Shown: positions 52,887 to 62,236 of the stretch, in pieces
Layout of the letters: every line of letters begins with the position of its first letter
Position numbering within the stretch: position 1 is the stretch's first letter
Source: Mesosutterella porci
GTDB lineage: Bacteria; Pseudomonadota; Gammaproteobacteria; Burkholderiales; Burkholderiaceae_F
Direction: 5' to 3'
DNA length: 64,000 nt
NCBI RefSeq assembly: GCF_022134585.1
Contig: NZ_JAKNCT010000002.1
Coordinates: forward strand, 62,001 to 126,000
Notes under the pieces: generated by a model
The model's database searches: none
What the model was told of the DNA's origin: nothing
Seen by the model: the letters and a program-made list of their open reading frames with translations, nothing else
Program-made: the position numbers and the translations under genes

Positions 52887-52928
52887 AAAAAAGGGCACGG
52901 AAGACGGCCAAAACCGTCCCCGTGCCCT
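52887..52928 (-). terminator. Rho-independent terminator after malic enzyme
   Basis: Read leftwards, AGGGCACGG pairs with CCGTGCCCT and is followed by TTTTTTG. It lies 26 nt beyond the malic enzyme stop. Confidence 0.92.
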
Positions 52929-52953
52929 GTCGGTGCTTCAGGCGACCGAAAGG

Positions 52954-54576
52954 TTAGTCGTAGTTGGGCACGTACATGCGGTCCTTCACGTACTGCACGA
53001 TATCCGCGGGCTGCTCAATCTGCGCCGTACCGTTGCGAAGGGCGAGCTTGATGATGTTCACAGCGACGGCGAGCGAAATGTCGCGCACGCGGGTGAGCGA
53101 GGGGTAGAGCGAGCCCTGAGCCAGGTCCTCCGGGGTCACCATGTCGGCGCAGGTGTGGGCCGCCGACAGGAACACGTCCTCTCCCAGCTCCTTGCAGCGG
53201 CCGAGGATCGCGCCCAGGCCGATGCCAGGGAAGACATAGGAGTTGTTGCCCTGGCGCGGCACGAACGTCTTGCCCTTGTAGGTGACGGGGCTGAACGGGG
53301 AGCCGCAGCTGAACAGCGCCCGGCCGTCGGACCAGGTGTAGGCCTGCTCGGCGGTGCACTCGGCCTTGGAGGTCGGGTTCGAGAGCGCGAAGATAATGGG
53401 CCGCTCGTTGATTTCAGCCATCGCCTTGACCACGCTTTCTGTGAAGGCGCCGGACTGGGCGGACAGGCCGACGATCGCCGTCGGACGAATGCGGCGGATG
53501 CATTCTTCAAAGTCGGTGCAGGGCTCCAGGTCCTTGGCGAACGGGGCCTTGTGGTGCGCGAGAGTTTCGCGTCCGGAGGTCACCAGTCCCTTGGAATCAA
53601 AGAGGTAGAGCCTGCTCAGGGCGTCTTCCCTGCTGATGCCGGTCTCCGTCATGGCGGCGGCGATCAGGTTGGCCACGCCCGTTGCGGCTTCGCCCGCGCC
53701 GAGGAAGAGGATCTTCTCATCGGAGAGGCGGGAGTTCTTCGCCTTCATGGCGGAGAAGAATCCGGCCACGACGATGGAGGCGGTTCCCTGAATGTCGTCG
53801 TTGTAGCAGCAGTACCGCGAACGATAGCGCTCAAGCAGGTCGAAGGCATGATTGTTGCCGAAGTCCTCGAACTGGACGACGCAGTTGGGCCAGCGCTTGT
53901 GCACCGCCTGGAAGAACTCCTCGATGAAGTCGTCGTATTCCTTGCCGGAGACGCGCTTGTGTTTGTGGCCCAGATAGAGCGGGTCGTTGAGATAGCGTTC
54001 GGTATCCGTGCCGACATCGAGCGTGACGGGCAGGGTCCTGCGGGGATCCACACCGGCGCAGGCGGTGTACAGGCCGAGCTTGCCCACCGGGATGCCCATG
54101 CCGTTCACGCCAAGGTCTCCCAGCCCGAGAATACGCTGGCCGTCGGTCACCACGATCATGTCGACTTCCTGCTGGGGAGCGTTCGCGATCAGCTCATCGA
54201 GATGACCCTTGTCCTCGATCGAGAGGAAGAGCCCGCGGGGGAAGCGGTAGAGGTGGCTGTATTTCTGGCAGACTTCGCCCACCGTCGGGGTGTAGACCAG
54301 CGGAAGGATCTCCTCGACGTAGTCCATCACGAGCCGGAAGAAAAGCGTTTCGTTGGCGGCGCGCAGCCCGTCGAGGAACAGGGCCTTCTGATAAGGCGTA
54401 TCAAAGGAGCGCAACTGCTCGATCATCGCTTCGGCCTGTAGCCTGATGTTGCTCGGCACCGGGGGAAGCAGTCCCCGGAGCCCGAGTTCAGCGCGTTCCT
54501 GCTCGGTGTAGGCGGTTCCCTTGCTGAGCACTCCGTTTTGCAGGAGCGCAGCTCCTTTTAACGTTTGACATGCCAT
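52954..54576 (-). CDS. maeA: NAD(P)-dependent malic enzyme
   Basis: Oxidative decarboxylation of malate to pyruvate. It is 540 aa, the length of the large (eukaryote-like/SfcA) form. Y-T-P-T-V-G-E-V-C motif I, G-L-G-D-L-G and F-E-D-F-G-N-N-H-A-F (metal aspartate) are followed by the dinucleotide fold G-A-G-E-A-A-T-G. S-N-P-T-S-K-A-E-C-T closes the active site. By family it is NAD-type; the cofactor is not certain. AAGGAC lies 9 nt upstream of the ATG. It is a single-gene unit. Confidence 0.95.
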   Translation of the reverse strand: MACQTLKGAALLQNGVLSKGTAYTEQERAELGLRGLLPPVPSNIRLQAEAMIEQLRSFDTPYQKALFLDGLRAANETLFFRLVMDYVEEILPLVYTPTVGEVCQKYSHLYRFPRGLFLSIEDKGHLDELIANAPQQEVDMIVVTDGQRILGLGDLGVNGMGIPVGKLGLYTACAGVDPRRTLPVTLDVGTDTERYLNDPLYLGHKHKRVSGKEYDDFIEEFFQAVHKRWPNCVVQFEDFGNNHAFDLLERYRSRYCCYNDDIQGTASIVVAGFFSAMKAKNSRLSDEKILFLGAGEAATGVANLIAAAMTETGISREDALSRLYLFDSKGLVTSGRETLAHHKAPFAKDLEPCTDFEECIRRIRPTAIVGLSAQSGAFTESVVKAMAEINERPIIFALSNPTSKAECTAEQAYTWSDGRALFSCGSPFSPVTYKGKTFVPRQGNNSYVFPGIGLGAILGRCKELGEDVFLSAAHTCADMVTPEDLAQGSLYPSLTRVRDISLAVAVNIIKLALRNGTAQIEQPADIVQYVKDRMYVPNYD

Positions 54577-54719
54577 GTCGTCTGGTCCTTAAAAAAATGA
54601 AACTTCAGTGTTATCGGTTGCGGCCTGAAGATCGAGGCGAAGCTTTATTTTCCATCAATCGAGGCCGGGCGGTTTTATAGGCCTACCTCTTAAGAGGCAT
54701 TATTCGGCCTGCGCGGGCT

Positions 54720-55565
54720 TTACCGGGTCTTTTTCCGGGCGGCCGGCGCAGCCTTTTTCGTGACAGGCTGCTTGACCGCAGGTTTCGCCACCGGCAGCGC
54801 AGGCTTGAGCTCGGTCATCCTCTGGTCCGCAAGCTTGCTCTGCTCGGTGCCGGGGTAGCGTTTCTTCAGGGCATCGTACGTGGCGTAGGCCGCGCGCACG
54901 TTGCCGAGGGCGGTCTGGGCCGAGGCGAGGGACAGCATCGCATCGGGGACGCGCTTGGAGCCCGAGAAGTCACGGATGACGCGTTCCTGTGCGGAGGCGG
55001 CCTCGCTGTACTGCTGCAGCGCGAAGAAGGCGTTGCCCTGCCAGTAAAGGGCTTCGGGAAGGTACGGCGAGCGGGGGTTGAGGGCGTCAAGCTGCTGGAA
55101 CTGCGTGATGCTGTCCTGGTACTTGCCGGCCTGGAAGGCGGACATGCCCGCGTCGTAGAGCGTCTTCTCCCGGGGCTGGACCTGGACTTTCGCTCCGTCG
55201 ACCTGAACGGTCTGGGGCTCGACCTTGGCGATCCTCGCATTCATAGCGCGCAGGCGGCTGTCAAGATCTGTGTATAGGTCCTTCGTGTTTTTCTGCTGCT
55301 GGGCAAGCTGGTTTTCCAGAACCTCGATGCGGCCGGAAAGCTGCGCCTGCGTCTGCCGGATGGCGTCGACCTGGTTGCTGACGGCCAGATTGGCCTTCTG
55401 GGCGCTCTCCAGCTGGCTGATCTGGCTCTGCATGGTCACCATCTGCTTGCGCATGGCGTTAATGGCCAGGCGCGCCTCGTCATCCGAGAAAAACGCGTTG
55501 GCGCTGGACATGCTGCCGATGCCAGCCGCCAGGGCGGCTATCAATGGTAAAGGCCTGAACATCAT
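54720..55565 (-). CDS. cpoB: Cell division coordinator CpoB (YbgF)
   Basis: Periplasmic TolA-associated protein that links PBP1B and Tol-Pal at division. A signal peptide (about residues 1-24) is followed by a coiled-coil trimerisation region (about 30-115) and a TPR domain (about 135-255). T-L-Y-D-A-G-M-S-A-F-Q-A-G-K-Y is the first TPR helix. The tail is Lys/Ala/Pro-rich. The length is 281 aa. It is last in tolB-pal-cpoB and follows a terminator-like hairpin. Confidence 0.93.
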   Translation of the reverse strand: MMFRPLPLIAALAAGIGSMSSANAFFSDDEARLAINAMRKQMVTMQSQISQLESAQKANLAVSNQVDAIRQTQAQLSGRIEVLENQLAQQQKNTKDLYTDLDSRLRAMNARIAKVEPQTVQVDGAKVQVQPREKTLYDAGMSAFQAGKYQDSITQFQQLDALNPRSPYLPEALYWQGNAFFALQQYSEAASAQERVIRDFSGSKRVPDAMLSLASAQTALGNVRAAYATYDALKKRYPGTEQSKLADQRMTELKPALPVAKPAVKQPVTKKAAPAARKKTR

Positions 55566-55580
55566 GGTTTGCTCACCGGT

Positions 55581-55619
55581 AAAAAAAGGTCCCGCCGCGC
55601 CGGCTGGCGTCGGCAGGAC
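55581..55619 (-). terminator. Terminator-like hairpin between pal and cpoB
   Basis: Read leftwards, GTCCTGCCG and CGGCGGGAC enclose a GC-rich inner stem and are followed by CTTTTTTT. It starts 17 nt after the pal stop and ends 16 nt before the cpoB start, so it may lower cpoB expression relative to pal. Confidence 0.85.
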
Positions 55620-55635
55620 GAGTTAAAGGGTCGCC

Positions 55636-56172
55636 TCAGCGATAACGGATGTCGGCGCGGCGGTTCTTGGCCCACGCCTGTTCGTTAGAGCCCTGGACGG
55701 CGGGTTTCTCCTTTCCGAAGCTCACGGCCTCCATCCGGTCGGCGGGTACGCCGAGCAGCCGCAGCTTCGCCACGACGGCTTCGGAACGGCGCTGGCCGAG
55801 GGCGAGGTTGTACTCGCTGCTGCCGCGCTCGTCGGTGTTGCCTTCAACCACGATCCTGCGGGAGGCGTGGCCAGCCAGGTAGTTGGCATGAGCCGAGAGC
55901 ATCTTGTCGTACTGCGGGTCGACCGTGTAGGAATCAAAGCCGAAGTAAACGGACTTCTGGGCGAGCGGGCTGTTGGGATCGTTCAGGGGATCCACCTCTA
56001 CGGTCTTCACATCGGAGGTGCTGCGGGCGGAGCTGCTGCCGGAGGCAGGGGCCGTGGCCGTGGTCTGGCTGGCGCCGGCCTTGTTACCGTTATCGACGGG
56101 GACTGAGGAGCAGCCCGCAAGGACTGCCGCAGAGACTATGGCTGTAACTGCAAAACGCAGGGAAAAATTCAT
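55636..56172 (-). CDS. pal: Peptidoglycan-associated lipoprotein Pal
   Basis: Outer-membrane lipoprotein that binds peptidoglycan and TolB. Lipobox L-A-G-C at residues 18-21 follows a signal peptide. A Ser/Thr/Ala-rich linker precedes the OmpA-like domain with V-E-G-N-T-D-E-R-G-S-S-E-Y-N-L and A-L-G-Q-R-R-S-E-A-V. The length of 178 aa is normal. It follows tolB by 23 bp. Confidence 0.96.
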   Translation of the reverse strand: MNFSLRFAVTAIVSAAVLAGCSSVPVDNGNKAGASQTTATAPASGSSSARSTSDVKTVEVDPLNDPNSPLAQKSVYFGFDSYTVDPQYDKMLSAHANYLAGHASRRIVVEGNTDERGSSEYNLALGQRRSEAVVAKLRLLGVPADRMEAVSFGKEKPAVQGSNEQAWAKNRRADIRYR

Positions 56173-56195
56173 TTAAAAATCTCCAAACCTATCAA

Positions 56196-57494
56196 TCATC
56201 TGACTAACGGTCCCCAAGCAGGTTCGCGGATGCTGCCACCCCTGCTTGAAAGCCGGGTAGAAATTTTTCCATCGGCGCTGGAGGCGTAGAGCACTCCACT
56301 GCCGCGCCCGCCCGAGGCGTAGAGGATCAGCTCCCCGTTGGGAGAAAAGCTGGGGGACTCATCGCCGCCGGTGCGGGACACCACAAAATTGGATCCGGTC
56401 GCGAGCTCGAGGACGTTGACCTGGAAGCCGCGGCCGGTTCTGGCAATATAGGCCAGTTTCTTGCCATCGGGCGAAAGGGCGGGGCTTACGGCGTAGCTCA
56501 CGCCGAAGGTGACGCGGCTCGCGCTTCCCCCCGACACTCTTTTTCTGTAGATCTGCGGTTTTCCGCCCCGGTCCGACGTAAAGTAGATCCATGCTCCGTC
56601 CGGGCTGAACACCGGCTCGGTGCTGATGCCGGATCCCGTGGTGAAGCGGCGGGCCGCACCGCCGTTTACGCTCATCAGGTAGATCTGCGTTCCGCCGTCC
56701 CTGGACAGTGCGACGGCGAGCGTCGAGCCGTCGGGGCTGAAGGCCGGTGCGGAATTATTTCCGGGGAACTGGGCCACTGCACGGCGCTTTCCGGTGCTGA
56801 GCTCGTGGATGAAGACCACAGGCTTTCTGGATTCAAAGGAAACGTAGGCGACCCGCGATCCGTTGGGAGACCACACCGGGGAGATGATGGGCTCGCGGCT
56901 GCGCAGTGCGACGCGCGGATTTTCTCCGTCGCTGTCAGCGATAATCAGCTCGTAGAGGCTCCCCCTGCGCTGCACGTAGGCTATGCGGGATGCGAAGCAG
57001 CCCGGCATGCCCGTGAGCTTCTGGTAGATGCGGTCCGCGATCTTATGGGCGGAAAGGCGCGCGTTTGCGCCGGAGAAAGACGCGCTGTCGAGCACCGTGC
57101 CGTTTATCACATCGAACAGCTTGTAGCTGAGCTCCCAGCCGCTGCTTTTGCGAACGACGGAGCCGAGCGCCGCGGCGTTCACGCCGTAGGACTTGAAGGC
57201 GTCCGCCGTGGGGTTGAGAACTTGACTGTAGGGAGCCTCGGTCTTCGGGCCGGCAATGCGGAACTTGCCGCTTCTCTGCAGGTCGGAGGAAATGACCGAG
57301 CCAATGTCCGTGCCGCAGGCGCTCTGCCCCGAAAAGCCGGGAACGGCCAGGGGAAACAGGTTGGAGCCGACGCCGGTGATTTCTATGTCAAGCTGCGCAT
57401 GAGCGGGCAGGCAGGCGAGTGCGAGGGCTGCCGCGGTGCCGGCCGCAAAGGCCCTGCGGGTCAGGCGAACAGTCGATTTTTTTATCAATTTCAT
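56196..57494 (-). CDS. tolB: Tol-Pal system periplasmic protein TolB
   Basis: Periplasmic beta-propeller protein of Tol-Pal. A signal peptide (residues 1-32, ending A-H-A-Q) is followed by an N-terminal domain (to about residue 165) and six propeller blades, with repeats such as P-x-F-S-P-D-G-S/A-x-L/W. R-I-A-Y-V-Q-R-R-G and S-P-A-L-S-P-D-G-K-K-L-A-Y are visible. I chose the ATG at 57494 (432 aa); the frame opens 16 codons upstream without a fitting start. tolQ, tolR and tolA are not adjacent: purH lies upstream. Confidence 0.95.
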   Translation of the reverse strand: MKLIKKSTVRLTRRAFAAGTAAALALACLPAHAQLDIEITGVGSNLFPLAVPGFSGQSACGTDIGSVISSDLQRSGKFRIAGPKTEAPYSQVLNPTADAFKSYGVNAAALGSVVRKSSGWELSYKLFDVINGTVLDSASFSGANARLSAHKIADRIYQKLTGMPGCFASRIAYVQRRGSLYELIIADSDGENPRVALRSREPIISPVWSPNGSRVAYVSFESRKPVVFIHELSTGKRRAVAQFPGNNSAPAFSPDGSTLAVALSRDGGTQIYLMSVNGGAARRFTTGSGISTEPVFSPDGAWIYFTSDRGGKPQIYRKRVSGGSASRVTFGVSYAVSPALSPDGKKLAYIARTGRGFQVNVLELATGSNFVVSRTGGDESPSFSPNGELILYASGGRGSGVLYASSADGKISTRLSSRGGSIREPAWGPLVR

Positions 57495-57564
57495 GATCCA
57501 GCTATGAAATTTTAGGGGGTGCTTGCTGCCAAGCGCCCCCATGGTACTACGTCAGCGTGAAAGC

Positions 57565-57611
57565 CCTCTGTAACAGAGGCTAAGCATAGTTTCCGTTTGT
57601 TACAAACGGAA
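57565..57611. repeat. Two inverted repeats upstream of tolB
   Basis: CCTCTG-TAA-CAGAGG (57565-57579) and TTCCGTTTGT-T-ACAAACGGAA (57591-57611) lie in the purH-tolB spacer. No T run follows, so operator or hairpin roles are possible, and a simple terminator is unlikely. Confidence 0.8.
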
Positions 57612-57631
57612 GACTTTACGCTGCTTTTCTA

Positions 57632-59188
57632 TCAGTGGCGGAAGTGCCGCTCTCCGGTAAAGACCATAGCGATGCCGCGCTCGTCGGCAGCCGCGATCAC
57701 CTCGTCGTCGCGGATGGAGCCGCCCGGCTGGATGACGCAGGTCGCCCCGGCGTCGCAGATGACGTCCAGGCCGTCTCTGAAGGGGAAGAAGGCGTCCGAG
57801 GCGGCGGCGCTGCCCGCGAGCGACAGGCCGGACTCTTCGGCCTTCTGCTCGGCGATGCGGGCGGAGTCGACTCGGCTCATCTGGCCGGCGCCCACTCCGA
57901 GCGTCATGCCGGCGTGAGCGTAGACGATGGCGTTGGACTTGACCCAGCGGCAGACGCGCCAGGCGAACATCATGTCGGCAATCTGCTCCGAGGTCGGTTT
58001 CTTCTTCGTGACAACCTTCAGAGCGGATTCCGGGCAGATTTGAGTGTCGGGAGTCTGCACCAGAAGGCCGCCTCCCACCCGCTTCATGTCGAAGTCATTC
58101 TGGGCGTGTCCTCCGGCCACCAGCAGCAGCCTGAGGTTCTTTTTCTGCTCGAGCAGGCCTTTGGCCTCCTCGGAGAAGGACGGCGCTATGACGACCTCCG
58201 CGAACTGCTTGCTCACGAGCGTTGCGGTCTCCAGGTCCACTTCGCGGTTGAAGGCGATAATGCCGCCGAAAGCCGACTTTGAGTCGGTGCGGAAGGCTTT
58301 CTTATAGGCTTCGGCCGCGTTCAGGCCGACGGCCGCGCCGCAGGGGTTGGCGTGTTTGATGATCACGCAGGCGGGCATGTCGAACGAGCGGGCCATATCC
58401 CAGGCCGTATCGGTGTCGGCGATGTTGTTGTAGGACAACTCCTTGCCGTGCAGCTGGGTGTAGCCGGCCAGCAGCCCGGGGGCTACCTGCTGCTCACGGT
58501 AGAAGGCGGCCTGCTGGTGGGGATTCTCGCCGTAGCGCATGTCCTGGACTTTCACCCACTGACGGTTGAGGACCTGCGGGAAGCGGGTGGCGGGCTTGTT
58601 GTCCTCGCCGAGCGAGGTGAGGTAGTTGGTGATCGCGCCGTCATAGCGGGCGGTGTGAGCGAACACTTTCTTTGCCAGGGCGAGACGGGTTTTAGCGGTG
58701 ACTTCGCCCTTGTTCCTGATTTCCTCGATGATGCGGCTGTAGTCGGCGGGATCGACCACGACGGCGACGGAAGCGTGGTTCTTCGCCGCCGCACGGATCA
58801 TGGTGGGGCCGCCGATGTCGATGTTCTCAATGGCCTGGGCGAACGTGCAGTCCGGGCGGGCGATGGTCTGCTCGAACGGATAGAGATTCACGACGACCAG
58901 GTCGATCGGGTCGATGCCGTGCTCCTGCAGCGCCTTCATGTGCTCCGGGCAGTCCCTGCGGGCGAGGATTCCGGCATGGATCTTCGGGTGAAGGGTCTTC
59001 ACGCGGCCGTCGAGCATTTCGGGGAATCCTGTGTAGTCGGCGACCTCCTCGACCTCAACCCCCTCTTTCTCCAGCAGCCTGGCAGTGCCCCCCGTGGAAA
59101 GCAGATGGAACCCCAGGGAGACGAGTTCCTTTGAAAACTCAACGATTCCGGTTTTGTCGGAAACGCTGATCAGAGCTTGCTTTTTCAT
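57632..59188 (-). CDS. purH: Bifunctional AICAR transformylase/IMP cyclohydrolase
   Basis: Last two steps of purine synthesis. The N-terminal MGS-like IMP cyclohydrolase domain (residues 1-about 195) has S-V-S-D-K-T-G-I and S-T-G-G-T-A-R-L-L. The C-terminal transformylase domain has [13 protein letters not shown], with the catalytic K-H, and [10 protein letters not shown]. The length of 518 aa is typical. It overlaps the fis stop by 4 nt (ATGA). Confidence 0.97.
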   Translation of the reverse strand: MKKQALISVSDKTGIVEFSKELVSLGFHLLSTGGTARLLEKEGVEVEEVADYTGFPEMLDGRVKTLHPKIHAGILARRDCPEHMKALQEHGIDPIDLVVVNLYPFEQTIARPDCTFAQAIENIDIGGPTMIRAAAKNHASVAVVVDPADYSRIIEEIRNKGEVTAKTRLALAKKVFAHTARYDGAITNYLTSLGEDNKPATRFPQVLNRQWVKVQDMRYGENPHQQAAFYREQQVAPGLLAGYTQLHGKELSYNNIADTDTAWDMARSFDMPACVIIKHANPCGAAVGLNAAEAYKKAFRTDSKSAFGGIIAFNREVDLETATLVSKQFAEVVIAPSFSEEAKGLLEQKKNLRLLLVAGGHAQNDFDMKRVGGGLLVQTPDTQICPESALKVVTKKKPTSEQIADMMFAWRVCRWVKSNAIVYAHAGMTLGVGAGQMSRVDSARIAEQKAEESGLSLAGSAAASDAFFPFRDGLDVICDAGATCVIQPGGSIRDDEVIAAADERGIAMVFTGERHFRH

Positions 59189-59457
59189 GTCGGATTTCCT
59201 TTAAAAAGGCCCTGCTGGAGCAGCCCGTAATGCTTCAGGCGCTTGCGCAGGGTATTTCGATTAATACCCAGAATTTCTGCTGCGGCGCACTGGTTGCCGT
59301 GGCAGCGCCGCATAATGTATTCGAGAAGGGGTAGCTCCACCGCCGACAACACCATTTCGTGCACCCGTGTGGGATGCACGCCCTCGAAGCTGTCAAAGTA
59401 CTCGTCCAGCATCTCGGTCAAAGCCGTGCGGAGAGGCGTTGTGTTTTGGTCAGACAC
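59185..59457 (-). CDS. fis: Fis-family nucleoid/DNA-binding protein
   Basis: A small (90 aa) DNA-bending regulator. The C-terminal Fis helix-turn-helix is complete: [21 protein letters not shown]-x-Y (written in part). The N-terminal part ([12 protein letters not shown]) forms the dimer core. It uses a GTG start with only a weak GG-rich site upstream. dusB upstream and purH downstream match the common gammaproteobacterial/betaproteobacterial order. Confidence 0.94.
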   Translation of the reverse strand: MSDQNTTPLRTALTEMLDEYFDSFEGVHPTRVHEMVLSAVELPLLEYIMRRCHGNQCAAAEILGINRNTLRKRLKHYGLLQQGLFKGNPT

Positions 59458-59539
59458 GCGGATCAGGCCCCCAGTTGCGGCCCGTGGCCGCTTTTCGACT
59501 GCGGGCGGGCGGATGATGAAAACGTATCCCCATCATAAA

Positions 59540-60508
59540 TCACATCTCGGCTTTCTCAAAGAATTCAGTCAGCTTTTCCTTCACGGTCCCGGGGTCGGAA
59601 AGCGCGAGCAGCGGCGGCGCGAGCGGCGCCGCGCCCTCAGTGCGCCGGAGGTACCACAGCAGGTGCTTGCGGAACGTGCGCAGGCCGAGCCTCTCCCCGT
59701 AAAAGCGCAGGTGCCGGTCCATATGGCCGAGGATCACCCGCAGCCGCTCCCCTGGCGAGGGCTGCCCCGGGTCGGCGCTTCCCCAGAACACGGCCGACAT
59801 CCGGGCGGGCAGCCAGGGGTCTCCCAGGCAGCCCCTCCCCACCATGACCCCGTCCGCCGCGGTGTAGTCCATGACCCGAAGGGCTTTGTCAACGGAGTCG
59901 ATGTCGCCGTTGGCGATGACGGGGATGCTCAGGCTGCGCTTGATCCGCTTCACGGTGTCGTACTCCGCCCGGCCCGCATAGCCCTGCATCCGGGTCCGTC
60001 CGTGGACTGTGATCAGGCTCACGCCGAGCTGTTCGGCGCGTTGCGCGATGTCGAGCGCGTTTTTATGGTCCTCATCCCAGCCGGTGCGAAGCTTGAGCGT
60101 CACCGGAACGCGGACCACCTCTCGGACCGCCCGTATGACCTGCAGCGCCAGCTCCTCGTTTTTCATCAGAGCAGCCCCGCACTCGGTACGGCAGACCTTT
60201 TTCGCGGGACAGCCCATGTTGATGTCGATGACCTGCGCCCCGAGTCCCTCGACGAAGCGGGCGGCCCGGGCCATCCACGCCGGGTTCGCGCCCAGCAGCT
60301 GCACGATCCTCAGGCCGGCGCCTTCGCCGAAGGATACGCGGAGCTGGGATTCCTCGGAGCCCAGCAGCCCGGGGTTGGCCGAGACCATTTCGCCTTCCGG
60401 ACAGCAGTTCCCAAGCGACAGTACGGTCTGCCGGAAAGGCAGGTCCGAGAAGCCGGCCATGGGGGCGGTGAAAACCTGCGAGCCGACTTCCGCCGATCCA
60501 ATCCACAT
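59540..60508 (-). CDS. dusB: tRNA-dihydrouridine synthase B
   Basis: FMN enzyme that reduces specific uridines in tRNA. A-P-M-A-G-F-S-D-L-P-F-R opens the TIM barrel. D-I-N-M-G-C-P-A-K-K-V carries the catalytic cysteine region, followed by R-T-G-W-D, V-H-G-R-T-R and V-I-A-N-G-D-I. The ATG at 60508 gives 322 aa. GGAGG is present but 13 nt away, longer than ideal. It follows murU by 7 bp. Confidence 0.94.
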   Translation of the reverse strand: MWIGSAEVGSQVFTAPMAGFSDLPFRQTVLSLGNCCPEGEMVSANPGLLGSEESQLRVSFGEGAGLRIVQLLGANPAWMARAARFVEGLGAQVIDINMGCPAKKVCRTECGAALMKNEELALQVIRAVREVVRVPVTLKLRTGWDEDHKNALDIAQRAEQLGVSLITVHGRTRMQGYAGRAEYDTVKRIKRSLSIPVIANGDIDSVDKALRVMDYTAADGVMVGRGCLGDPWLPARMSAVFWGSADPGQPSPGERLRVILGHMDRHLRFYGERLGLRTFRKHLLWYLRRTEGAAPLAPPLLALSDPGTVKEKLTEFFEKAEM

Positions 60509-60515
60509 AAGGCTA

Positions 60516-61211
60516 TCAGTCCTCCAGCTGCTGCGGGGTTCCGATGTTTTTCCACAGCCCTCGGAATACTTCGCCTGTGACCCGCCCCTGGTCGCAGAAA
60601 CGGTAGAGCCAGGGAAAGAGCTTGCAGGGGCGGATCTCGACGTCCCTAAAGATTCTGGGCGAGTAAAGCCCGATGCTGGCGAAGGTGTACTGCCGTGGGG
60701 CGCGCCGCACCAGCCCGTCTGTGAGCGCCATGTCGCCCTGCGGGTGGAAGCTCGGGTTCTCCACGAGCACCAGGTGCGCGTCAGCTTCCCCCCGAGCGAG
60801 CTTGCCGGCGCGGGCTGCGAGGGCTCCATAGTCGAAGTCCGTGACGATGTCGCCCGCGGCGACGATAAAGGGGGTTTGGCCGTCAGGCGAGAGAAGCGGC
60901 AGCGCCCGCGCGATGCCGCCCAGGGTTTCGAGCGCGTCGGCCTCCGTGTCGCCCTCCCGGGAGTACTCGATCATCAGGCCGCGGTCCGACCCGTTTCCCA
61001 GCGCGGCCGGAAATTGATCTGCCAGGTGGGCGGTGTTCACGACGAAATGCCTCACGCCGCCCCTGGCCATGGCCTCTATCTGCCAGTCTATCAGGCGCTT
61101 GCCGCAGTACCGGAGCAAGGGCTTTGGGGTGCGGTCTGAAAGCGGGCGCATCCGCTTCCCCCGGCCCGCCCCCAGGATCAGGGCCCGTACGGGCAGGTTC
61201 AGTAGGTCCAC
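60516..61211 (-). CDS. murU: N-acetylmuramate alpha-1-phosphate uridylyltransferase (MurU-like)
   Basis: Nucleotidyltransferase that makes UDP-MurNAc from MurNAc-1-phosphate in cell-wall recycling. The signature L-I-L-G-A-G-R-G-K-R-M-R-P-L-S, T-P-K-P-L and G-D-I-V-T-D-F-D are present. The GTG start at 61211 has GGGGAG 6 nt upstream and overlaps the amgK stop by 13 nt, which fixes it. The length of 231 aa matches MurU. The pairing with amgK supports this substrate over other sugar nucleotides. Confidence 0.9.
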   Translation of the reverse strand: MDLLNLPVRALILGAGRGKRMRPLSDRTPKPLLRYCGKRLIDWQIEAMARGGVRHFVVNTAHLADQFPAALGNGSDRGLMIEYSREGDTEADALETLGGIARALPLLSPDGQTPFIVAAGDIVTDFDYGALAARAGKLARGEADAHLVLVENPSFHPQGDMALTDGLVRRAPRQYTFASIGLYSPRIFRDVEIRPCKLFPWLYRFCDQGRVTGEVFRGLWKNIGTPQQLED

Positions 61212-62236
61212 TGTTCGCTCCCCGAGGGACCTTCGAGCCGGTCGAAGATAGTGAGCAGGGGGCGCAGTTGCCCGTAGCGCCCGGCCACATGCCGAACGTA
61301 GGCCACGAACCGGGGCGTGTCCTTGAGGTAGCGGGGCTTGCGGTCCCTGTAATTCAGCCGTGCGAAGATGCCCAGAACCTTGAGGTGGCGCTGCAGGCCC
61401 GACCATTCGATCTGCTGCCAGAACTGTCCGAAATCGCGAGGCACGGGCAGGCCGGCCCGTCTCGCCTTCTCCCAGTAGCGGATGGAGACGTCGAGAGTAA
61501 AGGATTCGTCCCACGAGATGAAGGCGTCGCGCATAAGGCTCGCGATGTCGTAGGAGACGGGTCCATAGAGCGCATCCTGGAAGTCAAGGACGCCGGGCAT
61601 GGGGTCGGAAACCATCAGGTTGCGCGGCATAAAGTCGCGGTGGACGATGACGCGGCCCTCCGAGAGCATGCTCGAGACCAGTCTGTCGCAGACTCCCTGC
61701 CAGATTTTTTCCTCGGTTTCGTCAAAGTCGCTGCCGCGGTGCCGCCGCACGTACCACTCGGGGAAAAGCGAGAGCTCGCTGCGGAGCTTTTCCTCCGAGT
61801 ATTCCGGGACGATGCCCGGTTCGCTCACGGCCTGCAGCGCGGTCAGGGCTGTGGTGGCCGCGTCAAAGAGGCCCGGAGCACAGCTCCGGTCCTTGAGAAG
61901 GCGGTCCAGGTAGGTTTCCCGCCCAAGGTCGGAGAGCAGCATGAATCCCTGCCGGGGATCGGCCTCGTAGATGTGCGGTACGTTCAGCCCTGCCCTTACG
62001 CAGACGGCGTCCATGCGGATGAAGGGGGCGATCGGTTCTTTTTCGGGCGGTGCATCCATCACGATGTAGGACTGCGGCTGCGTCCCGGAGGCGATGCGGA
62101 AATAGCGCCGGAAGCCGGCATCCGAGGAGGCCGGGGCGATGGTCTCCAGCCTGAGGCCGTAGCGTTGCGCGTGGCCCGAGAGCCACTCTTTCAGCAGTCC
62201 GAGACGTTCATCTGCGGTTTTTATATCTTCTGGCAT
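61199..62236 (-). CDS. amgK: N-acetylmuramate/N-acetylglucosamine kinase (AmgK-like)
   Basis: Anomeric sugar kinase of the aminoglycoside phosphotransferase family; it phosphorylates recycled MurNAc. I-V-H-R-D-F-M-P-R-N-L-M is the catalytic loop and L-D-F-Q-D-A-L-Y-G-P the metal-binding loop. The length of 345 aa is expected. Divergent placement from lptD and coupling to murU reproduce the known Pseudomonas/betaproteobacterial layout. Confidence 0.9.
   Translation of the reverse strand: MPEDIKTADERLGLLKEWLSGHAQRYGLRLETIAPASSDAGFRRYFRIASGTQPQSYIVMDAPPEKEPIAPFIRMDAVCVRAGLNVPHIYEADPRQGFMLLSDLGRETYLDRLLKDRSCAPGLFDAATTALTALQAVSEPGIVPEYSEEKLRSELSLFPEWYVRRHRGSDFDETEEKIWQGVCDRLVSSMLSEGRVIVHRDFMPRNLMVSDPMPGVLDFQDALYGPVSYDIASLMRDAFISWDESFTLDVSIRYWEKARRAGLPVPRDFGQFWQQIEWSGLQRHLKVLGIFARLNYRDRKPRYLKDTPRFVAYVRHVAGRYGQLRPLLTIFDRLEGPSGSEQWTY

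Noticed and set aside
52609-54441. 610-aa open frame on the + strand
   Set aside because: Antisense to scpA and malic enzyme; composition is random-like.
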